A stretch of DNA of 64,000 bases from Sphingobacterium sp. R2 (GTDB lineage Bacteria; Bacteroidota; Bacteroidia; Sphingobacteriales; Sphingobacteriaceae): NCBI RefSeq assembly GCF_040760075.1, contig NZ_CP142884.1, forward strand, positions 2,976,001 to 3,040,000. Reading direction: 5' to 3'. Of this stretch, positions 53,661 through 61,912 are shown piece by piece. Within the stretch, counting starts at the first letter, position 1. Every line of letters starts with the position of its first letter. Made by a program: the position numbers and the translations under genes. A model generated the notes under the pieces. It saw only the letters and a program-made list of their open reading frames with translations, did no database searches and was not told the origin of the DNA.

Positions 53661-54035
53661 TTATTTATCTAACTGCAGAAGATTGTTTATGATTTCAGTG
53701 ATATTATCAATATTCTCACCATCTTCCAGCATTGAGAATGCTAGATAGGTGGCATATATTTCTGGACTAAATTTCACGTGCTTATCAGCGATAAATCTAT
53801 CGATCTGTTCTTCATTACATTCAAAATTAATGTTTTGCAATTCATTGAAAAGATTAGTCGAAATCGTCTGATGATTTTCACCGCAGGCAAAACCTGCAAT
53901 AATATGAAATAGAAACTTATCGGTTATTTCGTCATCTTCTTTTTTAAACATAGCACGAATATGCTTATAATCGAATTTAGTTTTTGCACTATTCACAATA
54001 GTATCCCAAATCTGATATTCTGCTTTTGTCTCCAT
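53661..54035 (-). CDS. Unknown 124-residue acidic protein
   Basis: I do not recognise a family. The protein is helical by composition and strongly acidic toward both ends; a Cys-containing segment (FACGENHQTIS) lies near 48-58. There is no signal peptide or membrane span, so it should be cytosolic. An AAGGAG sequence 4 bases before the ATG is a rare clear Shine-Dalgarno in this window and supports the start. It lies upstream of the DUF3857 pair on the same strand, 66 bp from it, but that pair has its own promoter. Confidence 0.55.
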   Translation of the reverse strand: METKAEYQIWDTIVNSAKTKFDYKHIRAMFKKEDDEITDKFLFHIIAGFACGENHQTISTNLFNELQNINFECNEEQIDRFIADKHVKFSPEIYATYLAFSMLEDGENIDNITEIINNLLQLDK

Positions 54036-54188
54036 AGCTCCTTTTAAATTTATAATGGTCTACCTAATATAGTAAAAATAATTTGACTTTTGGCAAGCAA
54101 AATGAAACTTATTGGCCTGATCTATAGCGCTGCAATAAGCGGATTATCTCTAGGCATAGAATTCAACGAATTGTCAAGTAGAGGACGG

Positions 54189-54230
54189 TATTTAACTTAT
54201 TACGAGCTTAAGCTCGTAATAAGTTAAATA
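54189..54230. repeat. Perfect 42-bp palindrome without a loop
   Basis: Left arm TATTTAACTTATTACGAGCT followed by T, and its exact complement, give 21 bp on each side with no spacer (ends 54189 and 54230). It overlaps the 3' end of the minus-strand small ORF, whose TAA stop lies at the centre (54208-54210). It could act as a terminator, a cruciform or a protein-binding site. Confidence 0.85.
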
Positions 54231-54348
54231 CAATCTCCCCTAAGAAGCAGCCTAGTATAACGCCAAAAAGAATCGACAAAATCACTTTTAACCAGACTGG
54301 GCTTGTTGCTAAAATCAGTTTCATGCCGCAAAATTGCTTTAAAAACAT
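54208..54348 (-). CDS. Candidate small membrane protein, 46 residues
   Basis: A 47-codon ORF (46 residues) on the minus strand. After a short N-terminal tail with Lys and Cys, residues about 18-40 form one hydrophobic span (VWLKVILSILFGVILGCFLG), then a short tail. A shorter start at ATG 54324 gives 38 residues. The stop codon sits at the centre of the palindrome. A single-spanning topology and the terminator-like repeat at its end support a real gene; no family is recognised. Function unknown. Confidence 0.4.
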   Translation of the reverse strand: MFLKQFCGMKLILATSPVWLKVILSILFGVILGCFLGEIVFNLLRA

Positions 54349-54510
54349 ATTGAAATGGAGACTTTTCTCTTTTTTAAGGCTGGTTGTGGCGATGCGTTGA
54401 CATGAATTTTTGGCATTGCGCTACGATAATTTAAAATTAATAGTTGGATTCGATTTTTTTAGTAATTTAAGCGGGAAAATTAAATGGTTTAAACGACCTA
54501 ATTTATAATT

Positions 54511-55035
54511 ATGATAACACGAATAGTAATGATCATTGTTCTATTTTTCCTATCGAAGGCTGGACTTGGCCAACAGGTGAATATAGATAAAATTCGAAGG
54601 GAATATGCAGTGGCTGTAAAGGATGAGGATCTATGTGAACATAATTTAAAGGTGTTAAAGGAGGGGTCCAAATCACCTACTGACAAAGTATACTTGGCAG
54701 CTTATCAGATCCTTTTAGCGAAACATATTGGTAATCCATTTAAAAAAGTTGGGCAGTTTAAGGAGGGTAAAAATTATTTGGAAGAAGTGATAAGAGAAAA
54801 TCCCAATCATATCGAGGCACGGTTTATACGGTGGAGTGTACAGGTACATGCACCTTCCTTTTTAGGTTATAACAATAATATCCTTGAAGATAAAAATTTC
54901 CTTGTGAAAAATCTGTACAAATTACCGAATGGGGAAGCCAAGTCCATTATTTATAACTATTTAAAAGGCGCCAATTCTTACCTCAAAGGTGCACAGGTAT
55001 TTAGTTCAACCGAATTAAAAGAGTTAGCTCAATAG
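54511..55035 (+). CDS. Exported hypothetical protein with TPR-like helices
   Basis: 174 residues with a signal peptide (ITRIVMIIVLFFLSKAGLGQ, cleavage near 21). The mature part is helical with repeat-like pairs, for example KEGKNYLEEVIRENPNHIEA (about 85-104), whose NPNHIEA end is typical of TPR helices. No complete TPR array is visible. Periplasmic location is predicted. It lies upstream of the OmpA-family gene, same strand, 100 bp apart; possible joint expression. No enzymatic motif is seen. Confidence 0.6.
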   Translation: MITRIVMIIVLFFLSKAGLGQQVNIDKIRREYAVAVKDEDLCEHNLKVLKEGSKSPTDKVYLAAYQILLAKHIGNPFKKVGQFKEGKNYLEEVIRENPNHIEARFIRWSVQVHAPSFLGYNNNILEDKNFLVKNLYKLPNGEAKSIIYNYLKGANSYLKGAQVFSSTELKELAQ

Positions 55036-55135
55036 ACGTTAAAGGTTGTTAATTTGGCATCCCTAAGGTGTTTTGGCCAGAATATTGCGTATCTTGTTCT
55101 ATGAATTAATTCAACATCTACAAAAAGAGTATATC

Positions 55136-56035
55136 ATGAAGAATTTAGTTTTTCCAATGTCAGTATTGACAGCCAGTTTGTTTGTTATTGGATGCGGCGT
55201 CAGCAAAAAGCAATATGCTGGTTTGCAGTCTGACTACAATAAATTACAAACAGAGCATAGTCAGTTAAACAAGCAATATCAGGACGGGCAGCTTCAAATA
55301 GCGGAAGGTCGCACTAGAATTAAGAGTTTAGAGGATCAGCTAGCCACCGAAAAACAAAATAATGCTGATCTACGATCTGCTTACGTTGCTTTGCAGAAGT
55401 CGTTAGATAATAGTATTAATCAGAATTCACAGGGAAACATTAATATTTCAAAGTTGGTTGACGAAATCAACGCTTCAAACAAATACATTAAGCATCTCGT
55501 AGAAACGAAGAATAAATCCGACTCTTTAAACCTAGTATTATCAAACAATTTAACCAGATCACTTAGCCGTGAGGAGTTGCAGGAAGTGGATGTACAGGTC
55601 TTGAAAGGGGTGGTCTATATTTCACTTGCTGATAATATGCTTTACAAATCCGGCAGTTATGAAATTAACGATAGGGCAGATCAGACATTGAGTAAAATTG
55701 CAAAAATTATTCAGGATTATAGAGATTACGAAGTATTGATTGAAGGTAATACCGATACCGACCCGATTTCAAAACCTAATATTCGGAATAACTGGGATTT
55801 AAGTACCTTACGGGCTTCTTCTGTGGTACAGGCTTTACAAAATAAATATGGTGTGGATCCTAAACGCTTAACTGCAGGCGGTAGGGGAGAATATAATCCA
55901 ATTGCAGATAACACAACGGCTCTAGGTAAGCAACGGAATAGAAGAACGCAGATTATTATCACCCCTAAATTGGATCAATTTATGGAGTTGATTGATAAGG
56001 CTCCGGAGGCTACTGAGGTACCATCGGCACAATAG
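55136..56035 (+). CDS. OmpA-family peptidoglycan-binding lipoprotein
   Basis: 299 residues. A lipoprotein signal ends at the Cys of VIGC (about 20), followed by a coiled coil (about 25-100, rich in Gln, Leu and Lys) and a C-terminal OmpA domain (about 165-285). The OmpA core has EGNTDTDPI, the conserved NWDLSTLRASSVVQ and GRGEYNPIADN, ending NRRTQIII, where the Asp/Arg pair contacts diaminopimelate in peptidoglycan. It links outer membrane and cell wall. ATG 55136 is chosen over a longer start that lacks a lipobox. It is followed by a strong terminator. Confidence 0.88.
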   Translation: MKNLVFPMSVLTASLFVIGCGVSKKQYAGLQSDYNKLQTEHSQLNKQYQDGQLQIAEGRTRIKSLEDQLATEKQNNADLRSAYVALQKSLDNSINQNSQGNINISKLVDEINASNKYIKHLVETKNKSDSLNLVLSNNLTRSLSREELQEVDVQVLKGVVYISLADNMLYKSGSYEINDRADQTLSKIAKIIQDYRDYEVLIEGNTDTDPISKPNIRNNWDLSTLRASSVVQALQNKYGVDPKRLTAGGRGEYNPIADNTTALGKQRNRRTQIIITPKLDQFMELIDKAPEATEVPSAQ

Positions 56036-56052
56036 ATTTTAATGAGGTAAAT

Positions 56053-56088
56053 AAAAAAATCCTTTCCGAAAACGGAAAGGATTTTTTT
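56053..56088. terminator. Bidirectional terminator after the OmpA-family gene
   Basis: Perfect 16-bp stem AAAAAAATCCTTTCCG/CGGAAAGGATTTTTTT with a 4-nt AAAA loop; T runs on both strands between two convergent genes. Confidence 0.88.
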
Positions 56089-56089
56089 A

Positions 56090-56722
56090 TTATCCAAAGA
56101 ATTTAGTCGGGTCAAAACCGTGCTCTTTCAACACATCATCTGGTACACCATTCCAGACTCCAGGTTTATTTCCTGCATAGCCGATATCTTTCACACCCAT
56201 TTCACTCGTGTAAAATCCTGAGGAAGTCAGGTTGCGCATCAATGAAAAGAAGGCGGCACCTTGTTTCATTTCCGGTTTTGCCAAATCAGGGTAGGCAATA
56301 TCATCTACCAATGCAAGTTGATCTTTTGCACTGCATTTGATAAATACTGTTCCGTAACGCTTTTTGGATTGGAGGTCGAGCCAACGAAGTCCGCCACGCA
56401 TAGGGATTTTATTATCAGGCAAATCTTTTACGATAAATTCGATGAAATCGGGCACTCCCGCTTCCGAAGCACTTCCTGAAATGTTATCCTTAGGAATAAT
56501 AATATCTGCCAAAACAGTGATTGTAGCCATTTCATGTTCGTCAAAAAACTTTTCGGCATATAATTGTTCCGTGCGTTCGTATTCAAAATCCTGGACTCCA
56601 GGTAATTTTTTGCTATTGTCTGCTACTGCATTTTTAGCATCTTTTGAATTGCAAGCTGCTGTTAAAAGACCAGATCCAGCTGCAATTAATCCTAATGCCC
56701 GTAAAGATTCTCTTCTATTCAT
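56090..56722 (-). CDS. Gluconate 2-dehydrogenase subunit 3-family protein
   Basis: 210 residues with a twin-arginine signal NRRESLRALG (3-12) and a lipobox-like Cys at about 24 (TAACNS). The rest matches the gluconate dehydrogenase small-subunit family: FDEHEMATITVLADIIIPKD (about 59-78) and AGVPDFIEFIVKD. This subunit escorts a GMC-type dehydrogenase through the Tat pathway. It lies 4 bases downstream of the GMC gene, whose product has no signal, consistent with piggyback export. The C-terminus is FG. Confidence 0.86.
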   Translation of the reverse strand: MNRRESLRALGLIAAGSGLLTAACNSKDAKNAVADNSKKLPGVQDFEYERTEQLYAEKFFDEHEMATITVLADIIIPKDNISGSASEAGVPDFIEFIVKDLPDNKIPMRGGLRWLDLQSKKRYGTVFIKCSAKDQLALVDDIAYPDLAKPEMKQGAAFFSLMRNLTSSGFYTSEMGVKDIGYAGNKPGVWNGVPDDVLKEHGFDPTKFFG

Positions 56723-56726
56723 GCTT

Positions 56727-58463
56727 TTAACCGTTTAATTTTTTCTTTTCTTGTAGTATATATTCTGCTGTTCGCATCGATAAAGCGAGTATTGTCCAGG
56801 TTAGATTTTTATCCCCTTGTTGTACAAATGGCCCGGCATCAACCACATAGAGATTTTTACAATCGTGCGCCTGGCCCCATTTGTTCAATACAGAAGTTTT
56901 AGGATCGTTACCCATTCTTGTGGTTCCACCTTCATGAATAATTTTTCCTGGAGCTTCCAGTCCATATAAGGTATCGGCTCCTGGAATTTTTGATGTGATC
57001 ACAGCGCCCATTTCATGCATAATCGATTGAAAGGTTTCTTGCATGTGCTTCGCTTGTGCTATTTCTTCATTTGCCCATTTATAGTTGAAACGTAGCACTG
57101 GAATCCCAAATTTGTCAACTTTATCGGGATCTATCTCACAGTAATTGTCTTTTCTTGCTAATGCCGTTCCTCGTCCTGCCATGCCTACATTTGCACCATA
57201 ATAGCTGCGGAAATCTTCTTTTAATGCAGTGCCATAACCGCCTTTGGCTTTTGTTTTTCCATCCGAGTTTTTGGCGATATCATTTACTTTAGGCACCCAA
57301 TTTAAAAATCCATAAGAGGGCATATGCAAACCACCACCGTATTCGATGTGGTAACCTCTAGGAAAGTTCAATTTGGCGTTATCTTCCCACCATGGTGAAT
57401 AAATATGGACACTTCCAACGCCATCTTCATTATAACGCTTCCGATCAAGTAGTTGTGGTAAAAAGCCCGATAAGCTGGCTCCCGTAGAATCGTGGAGGTA
57501 TTTTCCAACTAAACCGCTGCTATTACCAACACCGCCAGGATGTGATTTTGATTTGGAGTTTAACATGATCCGCGCACTTTCACAAGCACTAGCACCCAAA
57601 ATAACGGTTTTCCCCTTAACGGTATATTCCTGCAAATCCTTGGTGTTAACATAAGAAACACCAACGGCAATTCCTTCATCATTTGTAATGACCTCTCTTA
57701 CCATTGCATTGTCTATTACTTTTAGGTTACCCGTTTTCATCGCAGGAATAACAAGACATGAGGATGATGAAAAGTCTCCATATACTTTACATGCACGACC
57801 ACATTGACCACAATAGAAACAGGCTCCCCGATCCTTGATGTCTTTGGAGACTTCAGTCAGCACAGCCCCTCTTCCCGGGATCACTGGAACCCCCGCTTTT
57901 TTTGCACCTTTTGCAATATATAGTTCGTTTAAGCGTGGCTTAGGTGGTTTCATGAAAATTCCGTCCGGCTCATTATGAATACCTTCCACGGTGCCATATA
58001 TACCGATCATTCGATCTACACGGTCATAAAATGGCTTAACTTCTTCATAAGTGATAGGCCATTCTTCAGTAACTCCATCTTTGGGTTTAAAATCATCGGG
58101 TCCCATACGTAATGAAATTCGACCCCAGTGATTGGTTCTGCCGCCCAGCATACGTGCTCTAAACCATTCAAATTCAGTTCCCGCTACCTTGCTGTAGGGT
58201 TCACCTTCGATTTGCCAGCCACCGAAGGCTGCATCAAAATCCCCAAATGGTCTTGTTGTGCCCGCACCTCTTCTTGGAGATTCCCAAGGCCAACGCAGTT
58301 GTAACGAATCTTTTGCTGGATCGTAAAAAGGACCTGCTTCTAGCATCAATACTTTAAGCCCCGCATGTGCAAGTATATAACCTGCCATACCACCACCTGC
58401 GCCGGAACCAACTACGATGGCGTCAAATAATTCGGGATTTTCTTTAATTTGATAATCTGACAT
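56727..58463 (-). CDS. GMC-family FAD oxidoreductase (gluconate dehydrogenase-like)
   Basis: 578-residue FAD enzyme. Rossmann motif DAIVVGSGAGGGMAGYILA (about 14-32), substrate-side MLGGRTNHWGRISLRM (about 109-124), a Cys-rich CFYCGQCGRACKVYGD (about 216-231) that may hold a 2Fe-2S-like or structural site, and the C-terminal NLYVVDAGPFVQQGDKN. It probably oxidises a sugar or sugar acid in the periplasm and passes electrons to a cytochrome c not present here. First gene of a two-gene operon with the subunit 3 gene. The substrate is unknown. Confidence 0.87.
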   Translation of the reverse strand: MSDYQIKENPELFDAIVVGSGAGGGMAGYILAHAGLKVLMLEAGPFYDPAKDSLQLRWPWESPRRGAGTTRPFGDFDAAFGGWQIEGEPYSKVAGTEFEWFRARMLGGRTNHWGRISLRMGPDDFKPKDGVTEEWPITYEEVKPFYDRVDRMIGIYGTVEGIHNEPDGIFMKPPKPRLNELYIAKGAKKAGVPVIPGRGAVLTEVSKDIKDRGACFYCGQCGRACKVYGDFSSSSCLVIPAMKTGNLKVIDNAMVREVITNDEGIAVGVSYVNTKDLQEYTVKGKTVILGASACESARIMLNSKSKSHPGGVGNSSGLVGKYLHDSTGASLSGFLPQLLDRKRYNEDGVGSVHIYSPWWEDNAKLNFPRGYHIEYGGGLHMPSYGFLNWVPKVNDIAKNSDGKTKAKGGYGTALKEDFRSYYGANVGMAGRGTALARKDNYCEIDPDKVDKFGIPVLRFNYKWANEEIAQAKHMQETFQSIMHEMGAVITSKIPGADTLYGLEAPGKIIHEGGTTRMGNDPKTSVLNKWGQAHDCKNLYVVDAGPFVQQGDKNLTWTILALSMRTAEYILQEKKKLNG

Positions 58464-58706
58464 AATTAAATGAAGTAATTAATTGAGAGGCCTGTGCGAT
58501 ACATTTGCCCTAAGGCTGCTATGTAAATGAGAAGGTTCAATTAATTTAATGGTTATTGTTTCATGTTTAAAATCATCGTGAATATATCGATAAAAATTTG
58601 TTTTTTTTAATTTAATTTATCGATTTAGCAGATTTTAAATAAAGAATATGGGATTGTTACAAAAACTACAATGTTTTAGTGAAACGTATAGCGATTAGCC
58701 ATCAAT

Positions 58707-58742
58707 AATCCTTCTATTTTGTAGCAGTAAAATAGAAGGATT
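58707..58742. terminator. Hairpin downstream of the ABC-F gene
   Basis: Perfect 14-bp stem AATCCTTCTATTTT/AAAATAGAAGGATT with an 8-nt loop, 16 bases after the ABC-F stop. The T run is weak. Confidence 0.5.
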
Positions 58743-58757
58743 ATGTATGTGCAGTGC

Positions 58758-60344
58758 TTAGAGTGTGATAACTTTATTTACATGAATTTCGTTAAGAAAA
58801 ACTTCATCATGAGAAATGACGAGGATTGTGCCCTTATAAAGTTGAATGGCTCTCGTCAGTATACGGATATTTTGAAGATCAAGATTGTTTGTCGGTTCAT
58901 CCAGAATAATTAAATCCGGTGACTGTTGCTGAATAGTGAGGCAGCATAGGATCAGGCGCATTTTTTCGCCGCCGCTAAGTGGCGCACAGGGTTTATTCCA
59001 ATCTTCCTTTCCAAATAGGAAGCGATTGGGCCTGATTTTGATATCATGTTCAGGCAGTGCATTAGTATTGAATTGCTGAGCTTGTTCGTAAACGCTTAAA
59101 TTAGGCGAAATAATCGAATATGTCTGATCTAAATAGATAGCGTCAAATGATTGTCGCTCAATTTTTCCTTTCTCAGGTGTCAGTTGGTTAAGTATGAGTT
59201 TGACCAATGTCGTTTTACCAGACCCATTCTGGCCCTGTAGTGCGATGCGTTCTCCACTGAATAATTGAAAGTCAACATGATCTACCCAAAGCTGCTGCGA
59301 GCCATAGCTAAAATTGATGTTTTCTGCTTTGACCATACTTTTTCCTGTCGGAAAAGTGCTATTTCCTAGATCTATTTTAATTTCATCCAATGCCGATTGA
59401 GAGCCCCGAAGTTCCTGTAGATCAGATCTGATATCTCCAATTTTATCCTGATGTACACTCTTTATTTTTGCGGTGCTTTTTTCGGCAGTATTGCGTAGCG
59501 TATTCATCATGATACGCGCTACACCAGCTTTTTCCTGCTTTTTTTTACCACGGTTATTTAATCTATTTTGACGTTCTATTGTCTCTCTTTCTTTCTCCTT
59601 CGCAATTTTGATCGCCTTTTCCTTGTGATGGATATCTTGTTGCAGAGCATGGTGTTCGCTTTCTTTTTGGGCCTCGTAAAAACTGAAATTGCCTCCGTAT
59701 CGCTTAATACCTTTGGGCGTCATTTCGGCCATATCGTCCAATAAATTAAGCAGGGTTCTATCATGGCTTACAATGATCAGTGTGCTTTGGGTAGATTGAA
59801 TCCAGTTGTATAAGAGCTTTTTGCTATCCAAATCCAAATGGTTGCTCGGTTCATCGAGCAAAATGACTTCGGATGGATGAATCTGGATTCCGGCCAATAA
59901 AATTTTCGTTTTTTGTCCACCACTAAGAGAAGACATTTTTTGTGTCAATGCGATGTCGGGCAGGTTCCATTGTTCGAAAGCTTCTTTGTAACGTTCCTCC
60001 AACGTCCAGTCATCTTGAAGGCTGTTGAAATTTTCTTCTGATGCATCACCCGCTAATATGGCATGAAGTGCATCTAATTTTTTGTGGATTCCGAGCGCTT
60101 GGGCAACGGTCTTGTCCTCAAATTGTCCGACAACTTGTGGAACATAGTACGTATTGGCACTCAGAAGGATGTTGCCATCCGCTGGGGATAGTTCGCGGGC
60201 GATTAGTCGCAATAAAGTTGATTTGCCAACGCCATTATGGCCGATCAACGCAATTTTCTCTAGCGCGTTTATATGAAGATTTATATTCTCAAACAATAAA
60301 TCTTTATTCGGATGTATATAAGAAAGTTGTTGTAATGAAAGCAT
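58758..60344 (-). CDS. ABC-F ribosome-associated ATPase
   Basis: 528 residues with two nucleotide-binding domains and no membrane domain. Domain 1: Walker A GHNGVGKST (35-43), signature LSGGQKTKIL, Walker B VILLDEPSNHLD. Domain 2: Walker A GQNGSGKTT (about 365), signature LSGGEKMRL, Walker B LIILDEPTNNLD. The charged linker (about 230-320) is rich in Lys and Glu, as in ABC-F P-site tips. ABC-F proteins act on ribosomes in the E site; some give antibiotic resistance, others regulate translation. A short uORF and hairpin lie upstream. Which class this is cannot be decided. Confidence 0.87.
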   Translation of the reverse strand: MLSLQQLSYIHPNKDLLFENINLHINALEKIALIGHNGVGKSTLLRLIARELSPADGNILLSANTYYVPQVVGQFEDKTVAQALGIHKKLDALHAILAGDASEENFNSLQDDWTLEERYKEAFEQWNLPDIALTQKMSSLSGGQKTKILLAGIQIHPSEVILLDEPSNHLDLDSKKLLYNWIQSTQSTLIIVSHDRTLLNLLDDMAEMTPKGIKRYGGNFSFYEAQKESEHHALQQDIHHKEKAIKIAKEKERETIERQNRLNNRGKKKQEKAGVARIMMNTLRNTAEKSTAKIKSVHQDKIGDIRSDLQELRGSQSALDEIKIDLGNSTFPTGKSMVKAENINFSYGSQQLWVDHVDFQLFSGERIALQGQNGSGKTTLVKLILNQLTPEKGKIERQSFDAIYLDQTYSIISPNLSVYEQAQQFNTNALPEHDIKIRPNRFLFGKEDWNKPCAPLSGGEKMRLILCCLTIQQQSPDLIILDEPTNNLDLQNIRILTRAIQLYKGTILVISHDEVFLNEIHVNKVITL

Positions 60345-60355
60345 GTTGAAATTCT

Positions 60356-60400
60356 TTAAATGTTAGAAAAAGACCATTTAAGTAGGTATTGCCAATACAT
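60356..60400 (-). CDS. Candidate 14-residue leader peptide of the ABC-F gene
   Basis: Small upstream ORF (MYWQYLLKWSFSNI) that ends 11 bases before the ABC-F start and is out of frame with it. Its ATG lies within the stem of a hairpin, AATACAT/ATGTATT (60394-60410, 3-nt loop). The peptide is rich in aromatic residues (Trp, Tyr, Phe), as are several ribosome-stalling leaders. A start-stop codon ATG-TAA lies further up (60432-60437). Regulatory role is inference. Confidence 0.35.
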   Translation of the reverse strand: MYWQYLLKWSFSNI

Positions 60401-60462
60401 GGAATGTATTTCGTTCTAAAGAATTTTAATCTTACATGCAGTTTATTTCTGTTGTGGAGGTA

Positions 60463-60470
60463 CAAATATA
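60463..60470 (-). promoter_or_regulatory. -7 promoter box of the ABC-F gene
   Basis: Minus-strand TATATTTG, an exact TAnnTTTG, giving a leader of about 110 nt, long for this genome. No good -33 TTTG is seen. Confidence 0.45.
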
Positions 60471-60574
60471 GTTTTTTTTATTTTGATATCCGTTAAACTT
60501 TTGAGGAATAGCCAAATTGTTTATTTTTCTACTATTTGCTTCAGACAAATTGTAATTTTGAAAAAACGAATATT

Positions 60575-61912
60575 GTGAATAGAATTCTCCTTATAGACGA
60601 CGAAGAGAAACTTCGGAAATTGCTGTCCAAAATTATTAACTTGGAAGGTTTTGATGTGATCGAGGCAGGGGATATTAAATCGGGATTGAAAAAACTTGAA
60701 GTCAATGATGTAGATGTTGTGCTTTGCGATGTTAAACTGCCTGACGGTAACGGGGTGGAAACTGCTAAATTGATTAAGGAGCGATATCCAATGGTGGAAG
60801 TTATCTTATTGACGGCTTACGGGAATATACCTGATGGGGTGATGGCAATAAAAAATGGCGCTTTTGAATACATTACCAAAGGGGATGACAACAATCGCAT
60901 TATACCATTGCTTTATAAAGCTTGCGAAAAGGTTGCATTGGCTCGAAGGGTACAGCAGTTAGAAAAACGATTAGGAGATAGACTTTCTTTCGATAAGATT
61001 ATTGGAAAATCTCATGTGATTCAAGCGGCCATCGGAATGGCGCAAAAAGTTGCTATTACAAATACAACGGTTCTACTAACTGGAGAAACTGGTACCGGCA
61101 AAGAGGTTTTTGCACAGGCAATTCATCAGGCCAGTTCGAGGAGAGACCGTAATTTTGTGGCTATTAACTGCGCCGCATTTACAAAAGATCTGCTGGAAAA
61201 TGAATTGTTTGGCCATAAATCCGGTGCTTTTACCGGAGCGACGAAAGATCAGCGCGGCTTGTTTGAAGAAGCACATTTGGGTACAATTTTTCTGGATGAG
61301 ATCGGGGAGATGGCTTTGGAGCTGCAGGCTAAAATTCTTCGTGTTTTGGAAACCGGAGAGTTTTTGAAAGTAGGCGATTCCAAACCAACGAAAGTGGATG
61401 TACGAATCATAGCTGCTACCAACAGAAATCTAGAAACTGAACTTGCTTCTGATCATTTTAGGAGTGATCTTTTTTACAGATTATCTGTTTTTACGATAGA
61501 ACTACCTCCGCTTCGCGAGCGGGTACAAGATATTGTGCCCCTGGCGCAATATTACGCCGATATTTTTGCTGTAAAATCCAATTTGAAACCTTTGCAGATG
61601 AGCCCTGCATTTATGCAGGCCTTGGAACACAATGTATGGCGGGGAAATATTCGTGAACTGAAAAACGTGATTGAGCGCAGTGTCATTTTAAGTGAGGACG
61701 GCGTGCTGGATATTCAGAGTCTTCCTTTTGGAGAACGTGAGTATAGAGAAGGGGCGGGGGGGGCGTCAAACTTTTCGATGACGAATATAGAAAGGCAGCA
61801 TATACAGCGTGTATTGAAACATACGAATGGAAATAAAGCGGAGGCTGCTCGATTGTTAGAAATCGGTATAGCTACCTTATATCGAAAAATTGAAGAATAT
61901 AAAATTCAATGA
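60575..61912 (+). CDS. Sigma-54-dependent response regulator (NtrC family)
   Basis: 445 residues with a receiver (Asp8, Asp9, phosphoacceptor Asp52, Lys102), an AAA+ domain (Walker A GETGTGKE at 170-177, intact GAFTGA at 217-222, Walker B IFLDEIGE at 238-245) and a C-terminal Fis helix-turn-helix (about 405-445). The intact GAFTGA supports sigma-54 activation, in contrast to the orphan at 47447. GTG 60575 is chosen because it starts the receiver directly with strand 1 (NRILLIDDEE). It overlaps the kinase gene by 4 bases, so the two form one two-component system. Confidence 0.92.
   Translation: MNRILLIDDEEKLRKLLSKIINLEGFDVIEAGDIKSGLKKLEVNDVDVVLCDVKLPDGNGVETAKLIKERYPMVEVILLTAYGNIPDGVMAIKNGAFEYITKGDDNNRIIPLLYKACEKVALARRVQQLEKRLGDRLSFDKIIGKSHVIQAAIGMAQKVAITNTTVLLTGETGTGKEVFAQAIHQASSRRDRNFVAINCAAFTKDLLENELFGHKSGAFTGATKDQRGLFEEAHLGTIFLDEIGEMALELQAKILRVLETGEFLKVGDSKPTKVDVRIIAATNRNLETELASDHFRSDLFYRLSVFTIELPPLRERVQDIVPLAQYYADIFAVKSNLKPLQMSPAFMQALEHNVWRGNIRELKNVIERSVILSEDGVLDIQSLPFGEREYREGAGGASNFSMTNIERQHIQRVLKHTNGNKAEAARLLEIGIATLYRKIEEYKIQ

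Larger units (their letters stand above)
54036..54510. other. 475-bp region with palindrome and microprotein ORF
   Basis: Between two hypothetical genes. It holds the 42-bp perfect palindrome (54189-54230) and a small membrane protein ORF on the minus strand (54208-54348). The remainder, 54054-54188 and 54349-54510, shows nothing recognisable. Confidence 0.5.

Noticed and set aside
54349..54424. Second tiny minus-strand ORF (25 codons) overlapping the start of the 46-residue ORF
   Set aside because: It is in a different frame, short and basic with no conserved pattern; a frameshift linking it to the microprotein was considered, but no proper slippery heptamer lies at the overlap.
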